Shown here: piece by piece, positions 1-8,178 of the stretch
Layout of the letters: each line of letters starts with the position of its first letter
How positions within the stretch are numbered: position 1 is the stretch's first letter
Source: Billgrantia azerbaijanica
Lineage (GTDB): Bacteria > Pseudomonadota > Gammaproteobacteria > Pseudomonadales > Halomonadaceae
Assembly (NCBI GenBank): GCA_004551485.1
Contig: SBLD01000001.1
Span: 469,808 to 533,807, forward strand
Length of the DNA: 64,000 nucleotides
Direction of reading: 5' to 3'
Translations under genes and position numbers: made by a program
The notes under the pieces: model-generated
Databases searched by the model: none
The model's input: the letters and a program-made list of their open reading frames with translations, nothing else
What the model was told of the DNA's origin: nothing

Positions 1-3
1 CAG

Positions 4-90
4 TGGTGCCCAGAAGAGGACTTGAACCTCCACGTCCGTAAGGACACTAGCACCTGAAGCTAGCGCGTCTACCAATTCCGCCATCTGGGC
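4..90 (-). tRNA. leuT: tRNA-Leu (anticodon CAG)
   Basis: Read on the minus strand, the sequence folds as a class II tRNA. It has a 7-bp acceptor stem (GCCCAGA with TCTGGGC), a D-arm with GGTAGAC, an anticodon loop carrying CAG, a long variable arm (TGTCCTTACGGACG) and a T-arm with GTTCAAGTC. The CCA tail is encoded at 4-6. The body closely resembles E. coli tRNA-Leu(CAG) as I remember it. It decodes CUG, probably a major leucine codon in this GC-rich genome. Confidence 0.95.
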
Positions 91-101
91 AGGCGAGGCG
101 T

Positions 102-129
102 ATGGTACCGGATTTGGCGCCCAATGCAA
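102..129 (-). promoter_or_regulatory. Candidate promoter of tRNA-Leu
   Basis: On the minus strand TTGCAT (124-129) and TACCAT (102-107) are separated by 16 bp. The -10 box ends 12 bp before the mature tRNA 5' end. Spacing and position fit a sigma-70 promoter for a stable RNA; the hexamers match the consensus only partly. Confidence 0.45.
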
Positions 130-188
130 GCCTGGCGTGCGCTGGCCGTCGAGATTCCGTCGCGGAGGGGCGGGCCGGACGGTCGGGG

Positions 189-218
189 TTGGGGTCGCCT
201 CGGCGCGGGCGCTATACT
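189..218 (+). promoter_or_regulatory. Candidate sigma-70 promoter of rnr-rlmB
   Basis: TTGGGG (189-194) and TATACT (213-218) are separated by 18 bp, about 105 bp upstream of the chosen rnr start. The -10 is strong and the -35 moderate. No other good promoter was seen before rnr. Confidence 0.5.
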
Positions 219-322
219 GCCGCCATGACAATCGACCGCAACTCCCTGTTCCCAGGCCGGTGGCGCTGCCCCGCTGTCCTCCCCCGAACGCTCTCTCCGA
301 CGCCGTCAAGGATGCCCCTCGC

Positions 323-2737
323 ATGACCCATTGGACGCTCAGCGACGACCCCCACGCCAGCCGCGAAGCCCACAAGTACGACAAGCCGGCTCCCAGTCGC
401 GAGTACCTGCTCGCCCGCCTGGAGGAGGTCGGCAAGCCCACCACCCACGAGGCGATGAGCCGCTTGCTGGGCATCGAGGACGAGGACCTCCAGGAGGCCG
501 TGCGGCGCCGCCTCGCTGCCATGGAGCGCGACGGCCAGGTGCTGCGCAACCGCGCCGGCGCCTATGCGCTGATCGACAAGCTCGACCTGATCAAGGGCAA
601 GGTGCTGGGACACCGCGACGGCTTCGGCTTCGTGCTGCGCGACGACGGCAAGAAGCCCGACCTGGTGCTGCCGCCGCGCCAGATGCGCCGCGTCTTCCAC
701 GGCGACCACGTGCTGGTGCGCATCAGCGGGCGCGACCGCCGCGGCCGCGACGAGGCGACCATCGCCGAGGTGCTCGCGCGCAACACCCAGACCATCGTCG
801 GTGTCTACCGCGAGAATACCGCGGAGTTCGGGGTGCTGATCCCCGAGAACCCGCGCATCACCCAGGAGGTGATCATTCCCCACAGCGCCTGCGGCGGGGC
901 GCAGGACGGCCAGGTGATCTCGGCACGCATCGTCAAGCAGCCCGAGACCCGCGTGCAGCCGGTGGGCGAGGTGATCGAGGTGCTCGGCGAGCGCATGGAT
1001 CCCGGCATGGAGATCGACATCGCCATTCGCAGCTACGAGATTCCGGCCGAATTCCCGCCCGAGGTGCACGATCAGATCAGCCGCATGTCGGCGGAGGTGG
1101 CCGAGGCGGACAAGCAGCACCGCGTCGACCTGCGCGATGTGCCGCTGGTGACCATCGACGACGAGACGGCCAAGGACTTCGACGACGCCGTCTGCGCCTG
1201 GAAGACCAAGTCCGGCAGCTGGAAGCTGGTGGTGGCCATTGCCGACGTCTCCCACTACGTGCGCCCAGGCAGCGCGCTGGATCAGGAGGCGATTCGCCGC
1301 GGCAACTCGGTCTACTTCCCTGGCCAGGTGGTGCCGATGCTGCCCGAGCTGCTCTCCAACGGGCTCTGCTCGCTGAACCCCGACGTCGACCGCCTGGCCA
1401 TGGTGTGCGAACTCAATATCTCGAAGAGCGGGGCGATCAGCCGCTACCGTTTCTACGAGGCGGTGTTCCGCTCCCATGCCCGACTCACCTACAACAAGGT
1501 GGCGGCGATCCTCGACGAGGACGACCCCGAAGGCGATGCGCTACGCCGCGAGCACCGCCAGCTGGTGGGGCCGCTGAAGAACCTGCACGCGCTCTACAAG
1601 GCGCTGCGCCAGGCCCGCGAGGCGCGCGGGGCCATCGACTTCGAGACCACCGAGACGGCGATCGTCTTCAACGAGGCGCGCAAGATCGAGAAGATCGTGC
1701 CTCGCTCGCGCAACGACGCCCACAAGCTGATCGAGGAGTGCATGCTCGCCGCCAACGTGGCCACGGCGCGCTTTCTCGACAAGCACGATCTGCCGGCGCT
1801 CTACCGCATCCATGAGCGCCCCTCGCCGGAGCGGCTCGACAAGCTGCGCCTGTTCCTCAACGAGCTGGGGCTGTCGCTGGGCGGGGGCGACGAGCCGACG
1901 CCGCAGGACTATCAGGTGCTGGCCGAGGCGATCAAGGATCGCCCCGATACCGACATCATCCAGACGGTGATGCTGCGCTCCATGAGCCAGGCGGTCTACT
2001 CGCCCCACAACGAGGGGCACTTCGGCCTGGCCTACCCGGCCTATGCCCACTTCACCTCGCCGATCCGCCGCTACCCCGACCTGCTGGTCCACCGTGCCAT
2101 TCGCTCGGTGATCCGCGGGCCACGCCAGACCAACACCGTGCTGCGCGTCGAGGGGGCGTCGGTGGAGCCGCCGAGCAAGTGGTGTCCCTACACCTTCGAG
2201 CAGATGCTCGAGCTCGGCGAGCACTGTTCGATGACCGAACGACGCGCCGACGACGCCACCCGCGACGTCGAGGACTGGCTCAAGTGCGAGTTCATGTCCG
2301 ACAAGCTCGGTGAGGTCTACGAGGGCACCATCGCCTCGGTGACCCAGTTCGGCATCTTCGTGCGTCTCGACGAGGTCTACGTGGAGGGGCTCGTGCACGT
2401 CACCTCGCTGCCCTCCGACTACTACCACTACGAGCCGGAGAAGCATCGCCTCAAGGGCGAGCGCAGCGGCATGAGCTATCGCCTCGGCGATGGCGTCACC
2501 GTGCAGGTGGCGCGCGTCGACCTCAACGACCGCAAGATCGACTTCGCGCTGGCCGACGAGACGCCGCGCCCGCGGCGCAAGCCGCGTCGGCGGCGTGCCG
2601 TGGATGCGGCCCCGGATCGTGGCCGGGCCCGTGCCGGCGCCGCTTCGGCCAAGGGCCGGCCGGAGGAGGGTCGGGGCGCCGAAGGCCAAGGTCGGCACCG
2701 CGGCGGTCGCGGCAAGCCGCGCTCACGCAAGCGTTGA
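323..2737 (+). CDS. rnr: Ribonuclease R (3'-5' exoribonuclease)
   Basis: RNase R degrades structured RNA 3' to 5' and takes part in mRNA decay, rRNA quality control and trans-translation. The 804-residue product has an N-terminal winged-helix region (about 27-85), cold-shock-type OB domains, an RNB nuclease core with the acidic metal-binding motif TIDDETAKDFDD at 277-288, an S1 domain from about 663 to 745, and a very basic Arg/Gly/Lys tail. Family members are usually about 730-830 residues. The ATG at 323 was preferred over the in-frame start at 137 because homologous sequence begins there. The reading frame ends just before rlmB, its usual partner, so the two are probably co-transcribed. 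Confidence 0.96.
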   Translation: MTHWTLSDDPHASREAHKYDKPAPSREYLLARLEEVGKPTTHEAMSRLLGIEDEDLQEAVRRRLAAMERDGQVLRNRAGAYALIDKLDLIKGKVLGHRDGFGFVLRDDGKKPDLVLPPRQMRRVFHGDHVLVRISGRDRRGRDEATIAEVLARNTQTIVGVYRENTAEFGVLIPENPRITQEVIIPHSACGGAQDGQVISARIVKQPETRVQPVGEVIEVLGERMDPGMEIDIAIRSYEIPAEFPPEVHDQISRMSAEVAEADKQHRVDLRDVPLVTIDDETAKDFDDAVCAWKTKSGSWKLVVAIADVSHYVRPGSALDQEAIRRGNSVYFPGQVVPMLPELLSNGLCSLNPDVDRLAMVCELNISKSGAISRYRFYEAVFRSHARLTYNKVAAILDEDDPEGDALRREHRQLVGPLKNLHALYKALRQAREARGAIDFETTETAIVFNEARKIEKIVPRSRNDAHKLIEECMLAANVATARFLDKHDLPALYRIHERPSPERLDKLRLFLNELGLSLGGGDEPTPQDYQVLAEAIKDRPDTDIIQTVMLRSMSQAVYSPHNEGHFGLAYPAYAHFTSPIRRYPDLLVHRAIRSVIRGPRQTNTVLRVEGASVEPPSKWCPYTFEQMLELGEHCSMTERRADDATRDVEDWLKCEFMSDKLGEVYEGTIASVTQFGIFVRLDEVYVEGLVHVTSLPSDYYHYEPEKHRLKGERSGMSYRLGDGVTVQVARVDLNDRKIDFALADETPRPRRKPRRRRAVDAAPDRGRARAGAASAKGRPEEGRGAEGQGRHRGGRGKPRSRKR

Positions 2738-2751
2738 GCGGGGGCGCAGGC

Positions 2752-3570
2752 ATGGCCAAGCGACCGATGGCAGAAAGAAAGGGTGGCAAACCGCGGCGCG
2801 GCCGGCCGCGCGGCGCGTCCGTCTCCGGCGGGCTCGAGGCGGTGTTCGGTGTGCACGCCGTGGAGGCCCTGCTGGCGCGCGGCGAGCCGCCCCGCGAGCT
2901 GTGGGTGCAGGAGGGCGACGCCGAACGGCGCCTGGCGGGGCTTGGTGCGCAGGCCCGCGATGCGGGGGTGCGCCTGGTGGTGCGCCCGCGTGAGGCCCTG
3001 GACGAGCTGGCCAGCGGTGCGGCCCACCAGGGGGTCGTGGCCCTCTGTACGCCGCTTGCCGCTCAGGACGAGGCGGCGCTCTACTTCCAGCTGGAGGCCT
3101 GGCCCGTCGCGGCGCCACCGCTGCTGCTGGTGCTCGACGGCGTCACCGACGTGCACAACTTCGGTGCCTGCCTGCGCAGCGCCGATGCCGCCGGCGCCCA
3201 TGGGGTCATCGTGCCCAAGGACAAGGCGGCCCCCCTCAACGCCACGGTGCGCAAGGTGGCCTGCGGCGCTGCGGAGAGCGTGCCGGTCTATCAGGTCACC
3301 AACCTGGCGCGCGCCCTGGGGCGGCTCCAGACGCTGGGGGTGTGGGTGATCGGCACCGCCGGCGAGGCCGAGACGATGCTGTTCGACGCCGATTTCACCG
3401 GCCCCGTGGCGCTGGTCATGGGCGCCGAGGGCAAGGGGCTGCGCCGCCTGACCCGCGAGGCGTGCGACCACCTGGTCAAGCTGCCCATGGCCGGGGCGGT
3501 GTCGAGTCTCAACGTCTCGGTGGCCACCGGCATCGGCCTCTTCGAGGCGGTGCGCCAGCGCCGCGGCTGA
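2752..3570 (+). CDS. rlmB: 23S rRNA (guanosine(2251)-2'-O)-methyltransferase RlmB
   Basis: This SPOUT-class enzyme methylates the 2'-O of G2251 in the peptidyl-transferase P-loop of 23S rRNA, using S-adenosylmethionine. It has 272 residues. A basic N-terminal extension of about 25 residues precedes the substrate-binding domain (FGVHAVEALL). The knotted C-terminal domain carries the SPOUT motifs VHNFGACLRSADAAGAHG (from about residue 133), MGAEGKGLR and LPMAGAVSSLNVSVA. ATG 2752 was chosen; a TTG 18 bp upstream overlaps the rnr end and is possible. It lies 14 bp after rnr, so the two form an operon. The stop codon sits inside the small palindrome CGCGGC-TGA-GCCGCG (3562-3576). Confidence 0.96.
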   Translation: MAKRPMAERKGGKPRRGRPRGASVSGGLEAVFGVHAVEALLARGEPPRELWVQEGDAERRLAGLGAQARDAGVRLVVRPREALDELASGAAHQGVVALCTPLAAQDEAALYFQLEAWPVAAPPLLLVLDGVTDVHNFGACLRSADAAGAHGVIVPKDKAAPLNATVRKVACGAAESVPVYQVTNLARALGRLQTLGVWVIGTAGEAETMLFDADFTGPVALVMGAEGKGLRRLTREACDHLVKLPMAGAVSSLNVSVATGIGLFEAVRQRRG

Positions 3571-3578
3571 GCCGCGCC

Positions 3579-3607
3579 TTGCAACCGGCGGCGCGCCTCA
3601 CTAGAAT
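3579..3607 (+). promoter_or_regulatory. Candidate promoter of the rpsF operon
   Basis: TTGCAA (3579-3584) and TAGAAT (3602-3607) are separated by 17 bp, an optimal spacing, directly after the rlmB stop. The two hexamers and the spacing are identical to those before rpsU (44032-44060). The transcript would start about 100 nt before rpsF. Confidence 0.7.
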
Positions 3608-3611
3608 GCTT

Positions 3612-3702
3612 GCGCCCGTTCCCTGCGTGAGCGGGCGTTTCCATTTCACCTCCTTGCTTCCCCTGAGCGAAACACCCCTCATGCGGAAGCTGCCAAACCG
3701 CA
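3612..3702 (+). promoter_or_regulatory. rpsF leader with two hairpins (possible S6:S18 autoregulation)
   Basis: The short 5' leader can form two hairpins. CGCCCG (3613-3618) pairs with CGGGCG (3632-3637), followed by TTT. TGCGG (3682-3686) pairs with CCGCA (3698-3702), which ends against the AGGAG ribosome-binding site. In many bacteria an S6:S18 complex binds an rpsF leader hairpin and represses translation. The location fits that mechanism, but I cannot confirm the conserved CCG bulge by eye. Confidence 0.35.
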
Positions 3703-3712
3703 AGGAGATCCC

Positions 3713-4087
3713 ATGCGTCATTACGAAATCGTGTTCATGGTCCACCCGGACCAGAGCGAGCAAGTGCCGTCCATGGTCGAGCGCTACTCCAGCATCGTCA
3801 CCGAGAGCGGTGGCACCGTGCACCGCCTGGAGGATTGGGGCCGCCGTCACCTGGCCTACCCGATCAACAAGATCCACAAGGCGCACTACGTGCTGATGAA
3901 CGTCGAATGCAGCGGCGAGACCCTCGACGAGATCGAGAACATCTTCCGCTTCAACGACGCCATCATTCGCAGCCTGGTGGTGCGCTGCAAGGAGGCCATC
4001 ACCGAGGCATCGCCGATGATGAAGCCGGCCGAAGAGAAGCGGGCGCGTCGCGACGAGAAGCCGCGCAGCACTGAAGCCACCGCCTAA
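3713..4087 (+). CDS. rpsF: 30S ribosomal protein S6
   Basis: S6 binds the central domain of 16S rRNA as a heterodimer with S18. The 124-residue protein opens with the family start [19 protein letters not shown] and contains [17 protein letters not shown] and [17 protein letters not shown], both typical of S6. The C-terminus from about residue 103 is a charged tail rich in Glu, Lys and Arg. In enterics and pseudomonads the S6 tail is the substrate of the glutamate ligase RimK; here the protein ends TEATA without a terminal EE, so modification is uncertain. A strong AAGGAG precedes the start. First gene of an operon with rpsR and rplI; priB is absent. Confidence 0.98.
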   Translation: MRHYEIVFMVHPDQSEQVPSMVERYSSIVTESGGTVHRLEDWGRRHLAYPINKIHKAHYVLMNVECSGETLDEIENIFRFNDAIIRSLVVRCKEAITEASPMMKPAEEKRARRDEKPRSTEATA

Positions 4088-4118
4088 GCCCACCCGCTCG
4101 CCCGAAGGAGTCTTTTCC

Positions 4119-4346
4119 ATGGCACGCTTTTTCCGCCGTCGCAAGTTCTGCCGTTTCACCGCCGAGGGCGTGAAGCAGATCGACTACAAGGATCTGGACA
4201 CGCTCAAGGCCTACATCACCGAGACCGGCAAGATCGTTCCCAGCCGCATCACCGGCACCAAGGCGCGTTACCAGCGTCAGCTGGCGACCGCCATCAAGCG
4301 CGCTCGCTACCTGGCCCTGCTGCCCTACACCGACAGCCACCAGTAA
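4119..4346 (+). CDS. rpsR: 30S ribosomal protein S18
   Basis: S18 pairs with S6 on the small-subunit platform. The 75-residue sequence [17 protein letters not shown]...[23 protein letters not shown] is diagnostic and of usual length. The CRF cysteine near the N-terminus is of the kind seen in zinc-binding S18 variants, but only one clear Cys is present. It lies 31 bp after rpsF with an AAGGAG site before the ATG. Confidence 0.98.
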   Translation: MARFFRRRKFCRFTAEGVKQIDYKDLDTLKAYITETGKIVPSRITGTKARYQRQLATAIKRARYLALLPYTDSHQ

Positions 4347-4358
4347 ACCGGCCAGCCG

Positions 4359-5213
4359 ATGTTGCCGATCGCCCGCTGGCTGATGCGCGGCACGCCCTAC
4401 GCGGCCGGTGGGGCCGCCGTGGCTGCCGTCGTCCCCTGGCTGTTCTGGCTGAGCGCCGCCATTGCCGCCCTGGTCACGCTGCGCCGCGGGCTCTCGCCGG
4501 CGCTGCCGGTGATCGTGGCGGCCGCCGTGCCAGCCGGCTGGTGGTGGACCCGGGGCGATGCGATACCGCTGGCCAGCGTGCTGCTCGTCACGCTGATGGC
4601 GCTGGTGCTGCGCGAACGATTGCGCTGGAGCGAGACGCTCATCGCCGGTGCCCTGGCCGGGACCGCGATGATCCAGCTGGGCATCTTCGTGCCGCTGGGC
4701 GGCACGGGGCCGCTGCTCGAACAGCTGCGTCAGGGCTCGGTCGAGGTCGATGCGCTGCTCAGCGAGCTCACCCGCCAGGGCTACGACCCCGAGGCGCTCG
4801 CCACGCTGCTGATCGGCGGGGTCACCGGCCTGGTGGTGATGCTGGCGTCCGTGGCCTGCCTGGCGCTGGCGCGCAGCTGGCAGGCGGGGCTCTACAACCC
4901 CGGCGGCTTCCGCGAGGAGTTCCACGCGCTACGCCTGTCGGGCCGCGAACTGGCCCTGCTGGTGGGCCTGGGCGTGGCGGGCACGGTGCTGGGTCTCCCG
5001 GGGCTGGCCATGCTGACCTGGGTGCCGCTGCTGGTGGCGGGTATCGCGCTGGTGCACGGCTTCATCGGTGCCAAGGGTATGAACGGGCTGTGGCTGATCG
5101 CCTTTTATCTGCTGCTGATCACCACCTGGCCCATGATTCTGATCGTGCTGCTGGCAGCCTTTCTCGACGTCTTCGCGGACTTCCGCGGCCGTCTGGCCTC
5201 CCGCAGCGATTGA
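4359..5213 (+). CDS. DUF2232-like integral membrane protein
   Basis: Function unknown. The 284-residue protein is almost entirely hydrophobic, with about eight predicted membrane segments. A charged loop near residues 126-145 ([20 protein letters not shown]) separates the N-terminal and C-terminal bundles. I read it as a DUF2232/YybS-like protein because genes of this type commonly sit between rpsR and rplI in gammaproteobacteria. It starts 12 bp after the rpsR stop and ends 16 bp before rplI, so it must be translated from the ribosomal-protein mRNA. The start has only a weak ribosome-binding site, suggesting coupling to rpsR and low expression. Confidence 0.75.
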   Translation: MLPIARWLMRGTPYAAGGAAVAAVVPWLFWLSAAIAALVTLRRGLSPALPVIVAAAVPAGWWWTRGDAIPLASVLLVTLMALVLRERLRWSETLIAGALAGTAMIQLGIFVPLGGTGPLLEQLRQGSVEVDALLSELTRQGYDPEALATLLIGGVTGLVVMLASVACLALARSWQAGLYNPGGFREEFHALRLSGRELALLVGLGVAGTVLGLPGLAMLTWVPLLVAGIALVHGFIGAKGMNGLWLIAFYLLLITTWPMILIVLLAAFLDVFADFRGRLASRSD

Positions 5214-5229
5214 CATAGAGGTTCACGAG

Positions 5230-5676
5230 ATGGAAGTCATTCTGCTCGACAAGATTGGCAAGCTGGGCAACCTGGGCGACCAGGTCACCGTCAAGCCCGG
5301 CTACGGCCGCAACTACCTGGTGCCCTATGGTCTGGCCGTCCCGGCCACCAAGGACAACGTCGCCGCCTTCGAGGCGCAGCGTGCCGAGCTCGAGGCGCAG
5401 GCCGCCGAGCGCAAGGCCGAGGCCGAGGCGCGTGCCGCCCAGCTCAACGACATCGAGCTGTCGCTGGTCGCCAAGGCCGGTGACGAGGGCAAGCTGTTCG
5501 GCTCCATCGGGCCGCGCGACCTGGCCGAGGCGATCTCCTCCGCCGGCATCGACGTCGCCAAGAGCGAGGTGCGCATGCCGGAAGGGCCGATCCGCGCCAC
5601 CGGCGAGTACGACATCGACCTGCACCTGCATGCCGAAGTCGACGCCACCGTGCGCGTGGTGGTGGTGGCCGAGTAA
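5230..5676 (+). CDS. rplI: 50S ribosomal protein L9
   Basis: L9 binds domain V of 23S rRNA at the base of the L1 stalk and helps keep the reading frame. The 148-residue protein has the N-terminal rRNA-binding domain ([30 protein letters not shown]), a long connecting helix rich in Ala, Glu and Lys (about 55-75) and the C-terminal domain ([15 protein letters not shown]). This matches E. coli L9 in length and layout. It is the last gene of the operon and is followed by a clear intrinsic terminator. Confidence 0.98.
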   Translation: MEVILLDKIGKLGNLGDQVTVKPGYGRNYLVPYGLAVPATKDNVAAFEAQRAELEAQAAERKAEAEARAAQLNDIELSLVAKAGDEGKLFGSIGPRDLAEAISSAGIDVAKSEVRMPEGPIRATGEYDIDLHLHAEVDATVRVVVVAE

Positions 5677-5700
5677 GCCACGCCCCACCGCGGCACCGCT

Positions 5701-5731
5701 GCCCCGCACCCGTCAGGGTCGCGGGGCTTTT
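5701..5731 (+). terminator. Rho-independent terminator of the rpsF-rplI operon
   Basis: GCCCCGC (5701-5707) pairs with GCGGGGC (5721-5727). An inner ACCC/GGGT extends the stem, and TTTT follows directly. It lies 24 bp after rplI. Confidence 0.85.
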
Positions 5732-5749
5732 CGTCTGCGCCCGACCCGT

Positions 5750-5777
5750 TTGGGGGCCAGGGTGCTTGCGCTAGAAT
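5750..5777 (+). promoter_or_regulatory. Candidate promoter of dnaB
   Basis: TTGGGG (5750-5755) and TAGAAT (5772-5777) are separated by 16 bp, about 30 bp before the dnaB start and just after the rplI terminator. Confidence 0.5.
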
Positions 5778-5807
5778 GGCTCTGCCGATACTCGGAGTCC
5801 GCCCGCC

Positions 5808-7196
5808 ATGAATGACGTCCTCGCGCCCGATCAGGAAACCGCCGCCCTCAAGGTGCCGCCGCACTCGCTGGAGGCGGAGCAGTCGGTGCTCGGCGGGCTG
5901 ATGCTCGACAACGCGGCCTGGGACAACGTCGCCGACCGCCTGGTGGCCGACGACTTCTACCGCTACGAGCACCGCCTGATCTTCAACGTCATGGCCGGCC
6001 TCGCCGAAGCGGCCCGCCCGCTCGACGTGGTGACGCTCTCCGAGGCGCTGGAGGGGCGCGACCAGCTCGATACCGTGGGCGGGCTCGCCTACCTCGCGGA
6101 GCTGGCTCGCAACACCCCCTCGGCCAGCAACATCCGCGCCTACGCCGACATCGTTCGCGAGCGCGCCACCCTGCGCAAGCTGATCCGCGCTGCCAGCCAG
6201 ATCGCCGACGGCGCCTTCAGCCCGCAGGGGCGTCCGGCCGACGAGCTGCTCGACGAGGCCGAGCGGCTGGTCTTCCAGATCAGCGAGGAGCGCCCCAAGT
6301 CCGGCGGGCCGATCGGCATGAGCGAACTGCTCGCCAAGGCGGTGGACCGCATCGACGAGCTGTTCAACCTGCAGGGCGAGATGACCGGGCTCTCCACCGG
6401 CTTCCGTGACCTCGACGACATGACCTCGGGGCTGCAGCCGTCGGATCTGGTGATCATTGCCGGTCGCCCCTCGATGGGCAAGACGACCTTCGCCATGAAC
6501 CTGGTGGAGCACGCGGTGATCGCCAGCGACAAGCCGGTGATGGTGTTCTCCATGGAGATGCCGGCGGAGTCGCTGATGCTGCGCATGCTCTCGTCGCTGG
6601 GGCGCATCGACCAGACGCGCGTACGCACCGGCCAGCTCGAGGACGAGGACTGGCCGCGGCTCACCTCGGCGGTCAACCTGCTCAAGGACAAGCAGTTGTT
6701 CATCGACGACACTGCGGCGCTGTCGCCCAACGAGATGCGTTCGCGGGTGCGCCGGGTGGTGCGCGAGCACGGCAACCTGTCGCTGATCATGATCGACTAC
6801 CTGCAGCTGATGCAGATCCCCGGCTTTTCCGAAAACCGCACCGGGGAGATCTCCGAGATCTCGCGCTCGCTCAAGGGGCTGGCCAAGGAGTTCGGTTGCC
6901 CGGTGATCGCCCTCTCGCAGCTCAACCGCTCGCTCGAGCAGCGCCCCAACAAGCGTCCGGTGATGTCGGACCTGCGCGAGTCTGGCGCCATCGAGCAGGA
7001 TGCGGACATCATCGCCTTCGTCTACCGTGACGAGGTGTACAACCCCGACAACCCCGACAACCAGGGGCTCGCCGAGCTGATCATCGGCAAGCAGCGTAAC
7101 GGCCCCATCGGCACGGTGCACATGGCCTTCATTGGCAAGTACACCCGCTTCGAGGACCTGGCGCCGGACAGCTACGGCGACGCCTTTGGCGAGTGA
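5808..7196 (+). CDS. dnaB: Replicative DNA helicase DnaB
   Basis: DnaB is the hexameric 5'-3' helicase that unwinds DNA at the replication fork and recruits primase. The 462-residue protein has the N-terminal primase-interaction domain (SLEAEQSVLGGLMLDN from about residue 20), a linker helix region, and a RecA-fold ATPase with Walker A GRPSMGKTT around residues 219-227. Walker B-type LSLIMIDYLQLM and the motif 4 region SQLNRSLEQRPNKRPVMSDLRESG follow. Length and motifs are normal, with no sign of an intein. Convergent or overlapping genes are absent. It probably has its own promoter and pairs functionally with dnaG further right in the window. Confidence 0.98.
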   Translation: MNDVLAPDQETAALKVPPHSLEAEQSVLGGLMLDNAAWDNVADRLVADDFYRYEHRLIFNVMAGLAEAARPLDVVTLSEALEGRDQLDTVGGLAYLAELARNTPSASNIRAYADIVRERATLRKLIRAASQIADGAFSPQGRPADELLDEAERLVFQISEERPKSGGPIGMSELLAKAVDRIDELFNLQGEMTGLSTGFRDLDDMTSGLQPSDLVIIAGRPSMGKTTFAMNLVEHAVIASDKPVMVFSMEMPAESLMLRMLSSLGRIDQTRVRTGQLEDEDWPRLTSAVNLLKDKQLFIDDTAALSPNEMRSRVRRVVREHGNLSLIMIDYLQLMQIPGFSENRTGEISEISRSLKGLAKEFGCPVIALSQLNRSLEQRPNKRPVMSDLRESGAIEQDADIIAFVYRDEVYNPDNPDNQGLAELIIGKQRNGPIGTVHMAFIGKYTRFEDLAPDSYGDAFGE

Positions 7197-7220
7197 GCGC
7201 CAGGTGCTTGGGAAGCTCCC

Positions 7221-7248
7221 TTGAGCCCGGCGGCCAGGGCCGTATAAT
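7221..7248 (+). promoter_or_regulatory. Candidate promoter of the 97-residue gene at 7284
   Basis: TTGAGC (7221-7226) and a perfect TATAAT (7243-7248) are separated by 16 bp, about 36 bp before the start codon. This suggests the small gene is expressed independently of dnaB. Confidence 0.6.
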
Positions 7249-7283
7249 GCCCACCCCCGAGACGATCCAGGAGGAGAGGCACC

Positions 7284-7577
7284 ATGGCAGGCGGATTTCG
7301 GCGCGGCAAGCGCGCGCGTACCCCCAAGCTGGAAGCCCGCGGCGAGCTGCAGTCGGTGGAGCGGGAAGGTCCCTTCAAGGAGTGGCTGGGCATGCCCGAT
7401 CTCTACCGCTTCCACCTGGTGGTGGACGGCGAGGCCTACAGCTACCAGACCGAGGACGCGGAGCTCGCCGTCGCGGTCGGCGACCGGGTGGTGTTCCGCT
7501 ACAAGGAGACCAAGGCCGGCAAGTGGATCGACCGCAACTCCCTGGGCAAGGCCATCGATCCCTCCGACTACCAGTGA
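7284..7577 (+). CDS. Small conserved-looking protein of unknown function
   Basis: I do not recognise this 97-residue protein. The N-terminus is strongly basic (GGFRRGKRARTPK). The rest looks beta-rich, with alternating hydrophobic residues (YRFHLVVDGEAYSYQT, VGDRVVFRYKETKAGKWIDR) that would fit a small barrel, perhaps OB-like or an RNA-binding fold. It has no signal peptide or membrane segment, so it should be cytoplasmic. AGGAGGAGA precedes the ATG and a perfect -10 box lies upstream, both signs of a real, well-expressed gene. It stands alone between dnaB and a DUF6482 gene, and the neighbours give no functional clue. Confidence 0.75.
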   Translation: MAGGFRRGKRARTPKLEARGELQSVEREGPFKEWLGMPDLYRFHLVVDGEAYSYQTEDAELAVAVGDRVVFRYKETKAGKWIDRNSLGKAIDPSDYQ

Positions 7578-7728
7578 CCAGGCTGCCCTGTCGCTGAGCG
7601 CTGGTGAGGAACCCTCCCCGCGGGCCAGGGTCACAGCTCCAACACGGCGCTGTCATGCGGGTGTCACCGGGCACGGTCACGCTGTGCCCGACTTCTTGCA
7701 CCCCATGCCTGATCCCAAGGAGGGAAGC

Positions 7729-8031
7729 ATGCAATTCCACGACCTCAAGGCCTTCGCGGCCGCTCACGACAATTTCGAGATTCGCGTCATCACCCACGCC
7801 GGCAGCCACTGCTTCCAGGTGGAGCTGGAAGACGTAGAGGGGGGGCGGTACTCGCTGGAGAATCGCGGCAAACCGATGCTCTTCCGCTCGCTGGATGACG
7901 TCTACCTGGAACTCAAGCGTGCCGGCATCCATCGCGCCTACCTGGTACAGTACGTGCCGCAGGACGAGGTGGTTGGACGCGAGGCGCACTACCGCGACCC
8001 GCTCGCCTCGCGGGTGCCCCTGGTATTCTGA
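7729..8031 (+). CDS. DUF6482 family protein
   Basis: This 100-residue cytoplasmic protein matches my recollection of the DUF6482 family found in Halomonas and Pseudomonas; no function is established. The sequence MQFHDLKAFAAAHDNFEIRV begins it. A segment with VITHAGSHCFQVELED, a basic stretch with a possible strand (RGKPMLFRSLDDVYLELKRAG) and YLVQYVPQDEVVG near the end follow. The ATG at 7729 is favoured by AAGGAGGG five bases upstream; an in-frame ATG-less extension to 7684 lacks such a site. A 16-bp tandem duplication covers its stop codon. Confidence 0.75.
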   Translation: MQFHDLKAFAAAHDNFEIRVITHAGSHCFQVELEDVEGGRYSLENRGKPMLFRSLDDVYLELKRAGIHRAYLVQYVPQDEVVGREAHYRDPLASRVPLVF

Positions 8032-8052
8032 ACGGTTGGTATTCTGAACGCT
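8021..8052 (+). repeat. 16-bp tandem duplication over a stop codon
   Basis: TGGTATTCTGAACGGT (8021-8036) is followed at once by TGGTATTCTGAACGCT (8037-8052), 15 of 16 bases identical. The first copy contains the TGA stop of the DUF6482 gene. Confidence 0.8.
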
Positions 8053-8178
8053 CGGCGCCGCGTGCCACAGGTTTTCCGCAAGCTGTACAAATCAGCGCCA
8101 TAGTACAACTTCATGCCTCTGGCACGCCGCGCCTGATACACTGGGCCACCGTCGCAACCGACACAAGGAGCCCAGTGC

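Noticed and set aside
212-1477. Minus-strand frame opposite rnr
   Set aside because: Opposite conserved RNase R domains, no domain of its own.
5325-7634. A long minus-strand open frame (769 codons) opposite rplI and dnaB
   Set aside because: It lies opposite well-identified genes. Its product is rich in His, Gly and Ala with no recognisable domain, the usual shadow frame of GC-rich genes.
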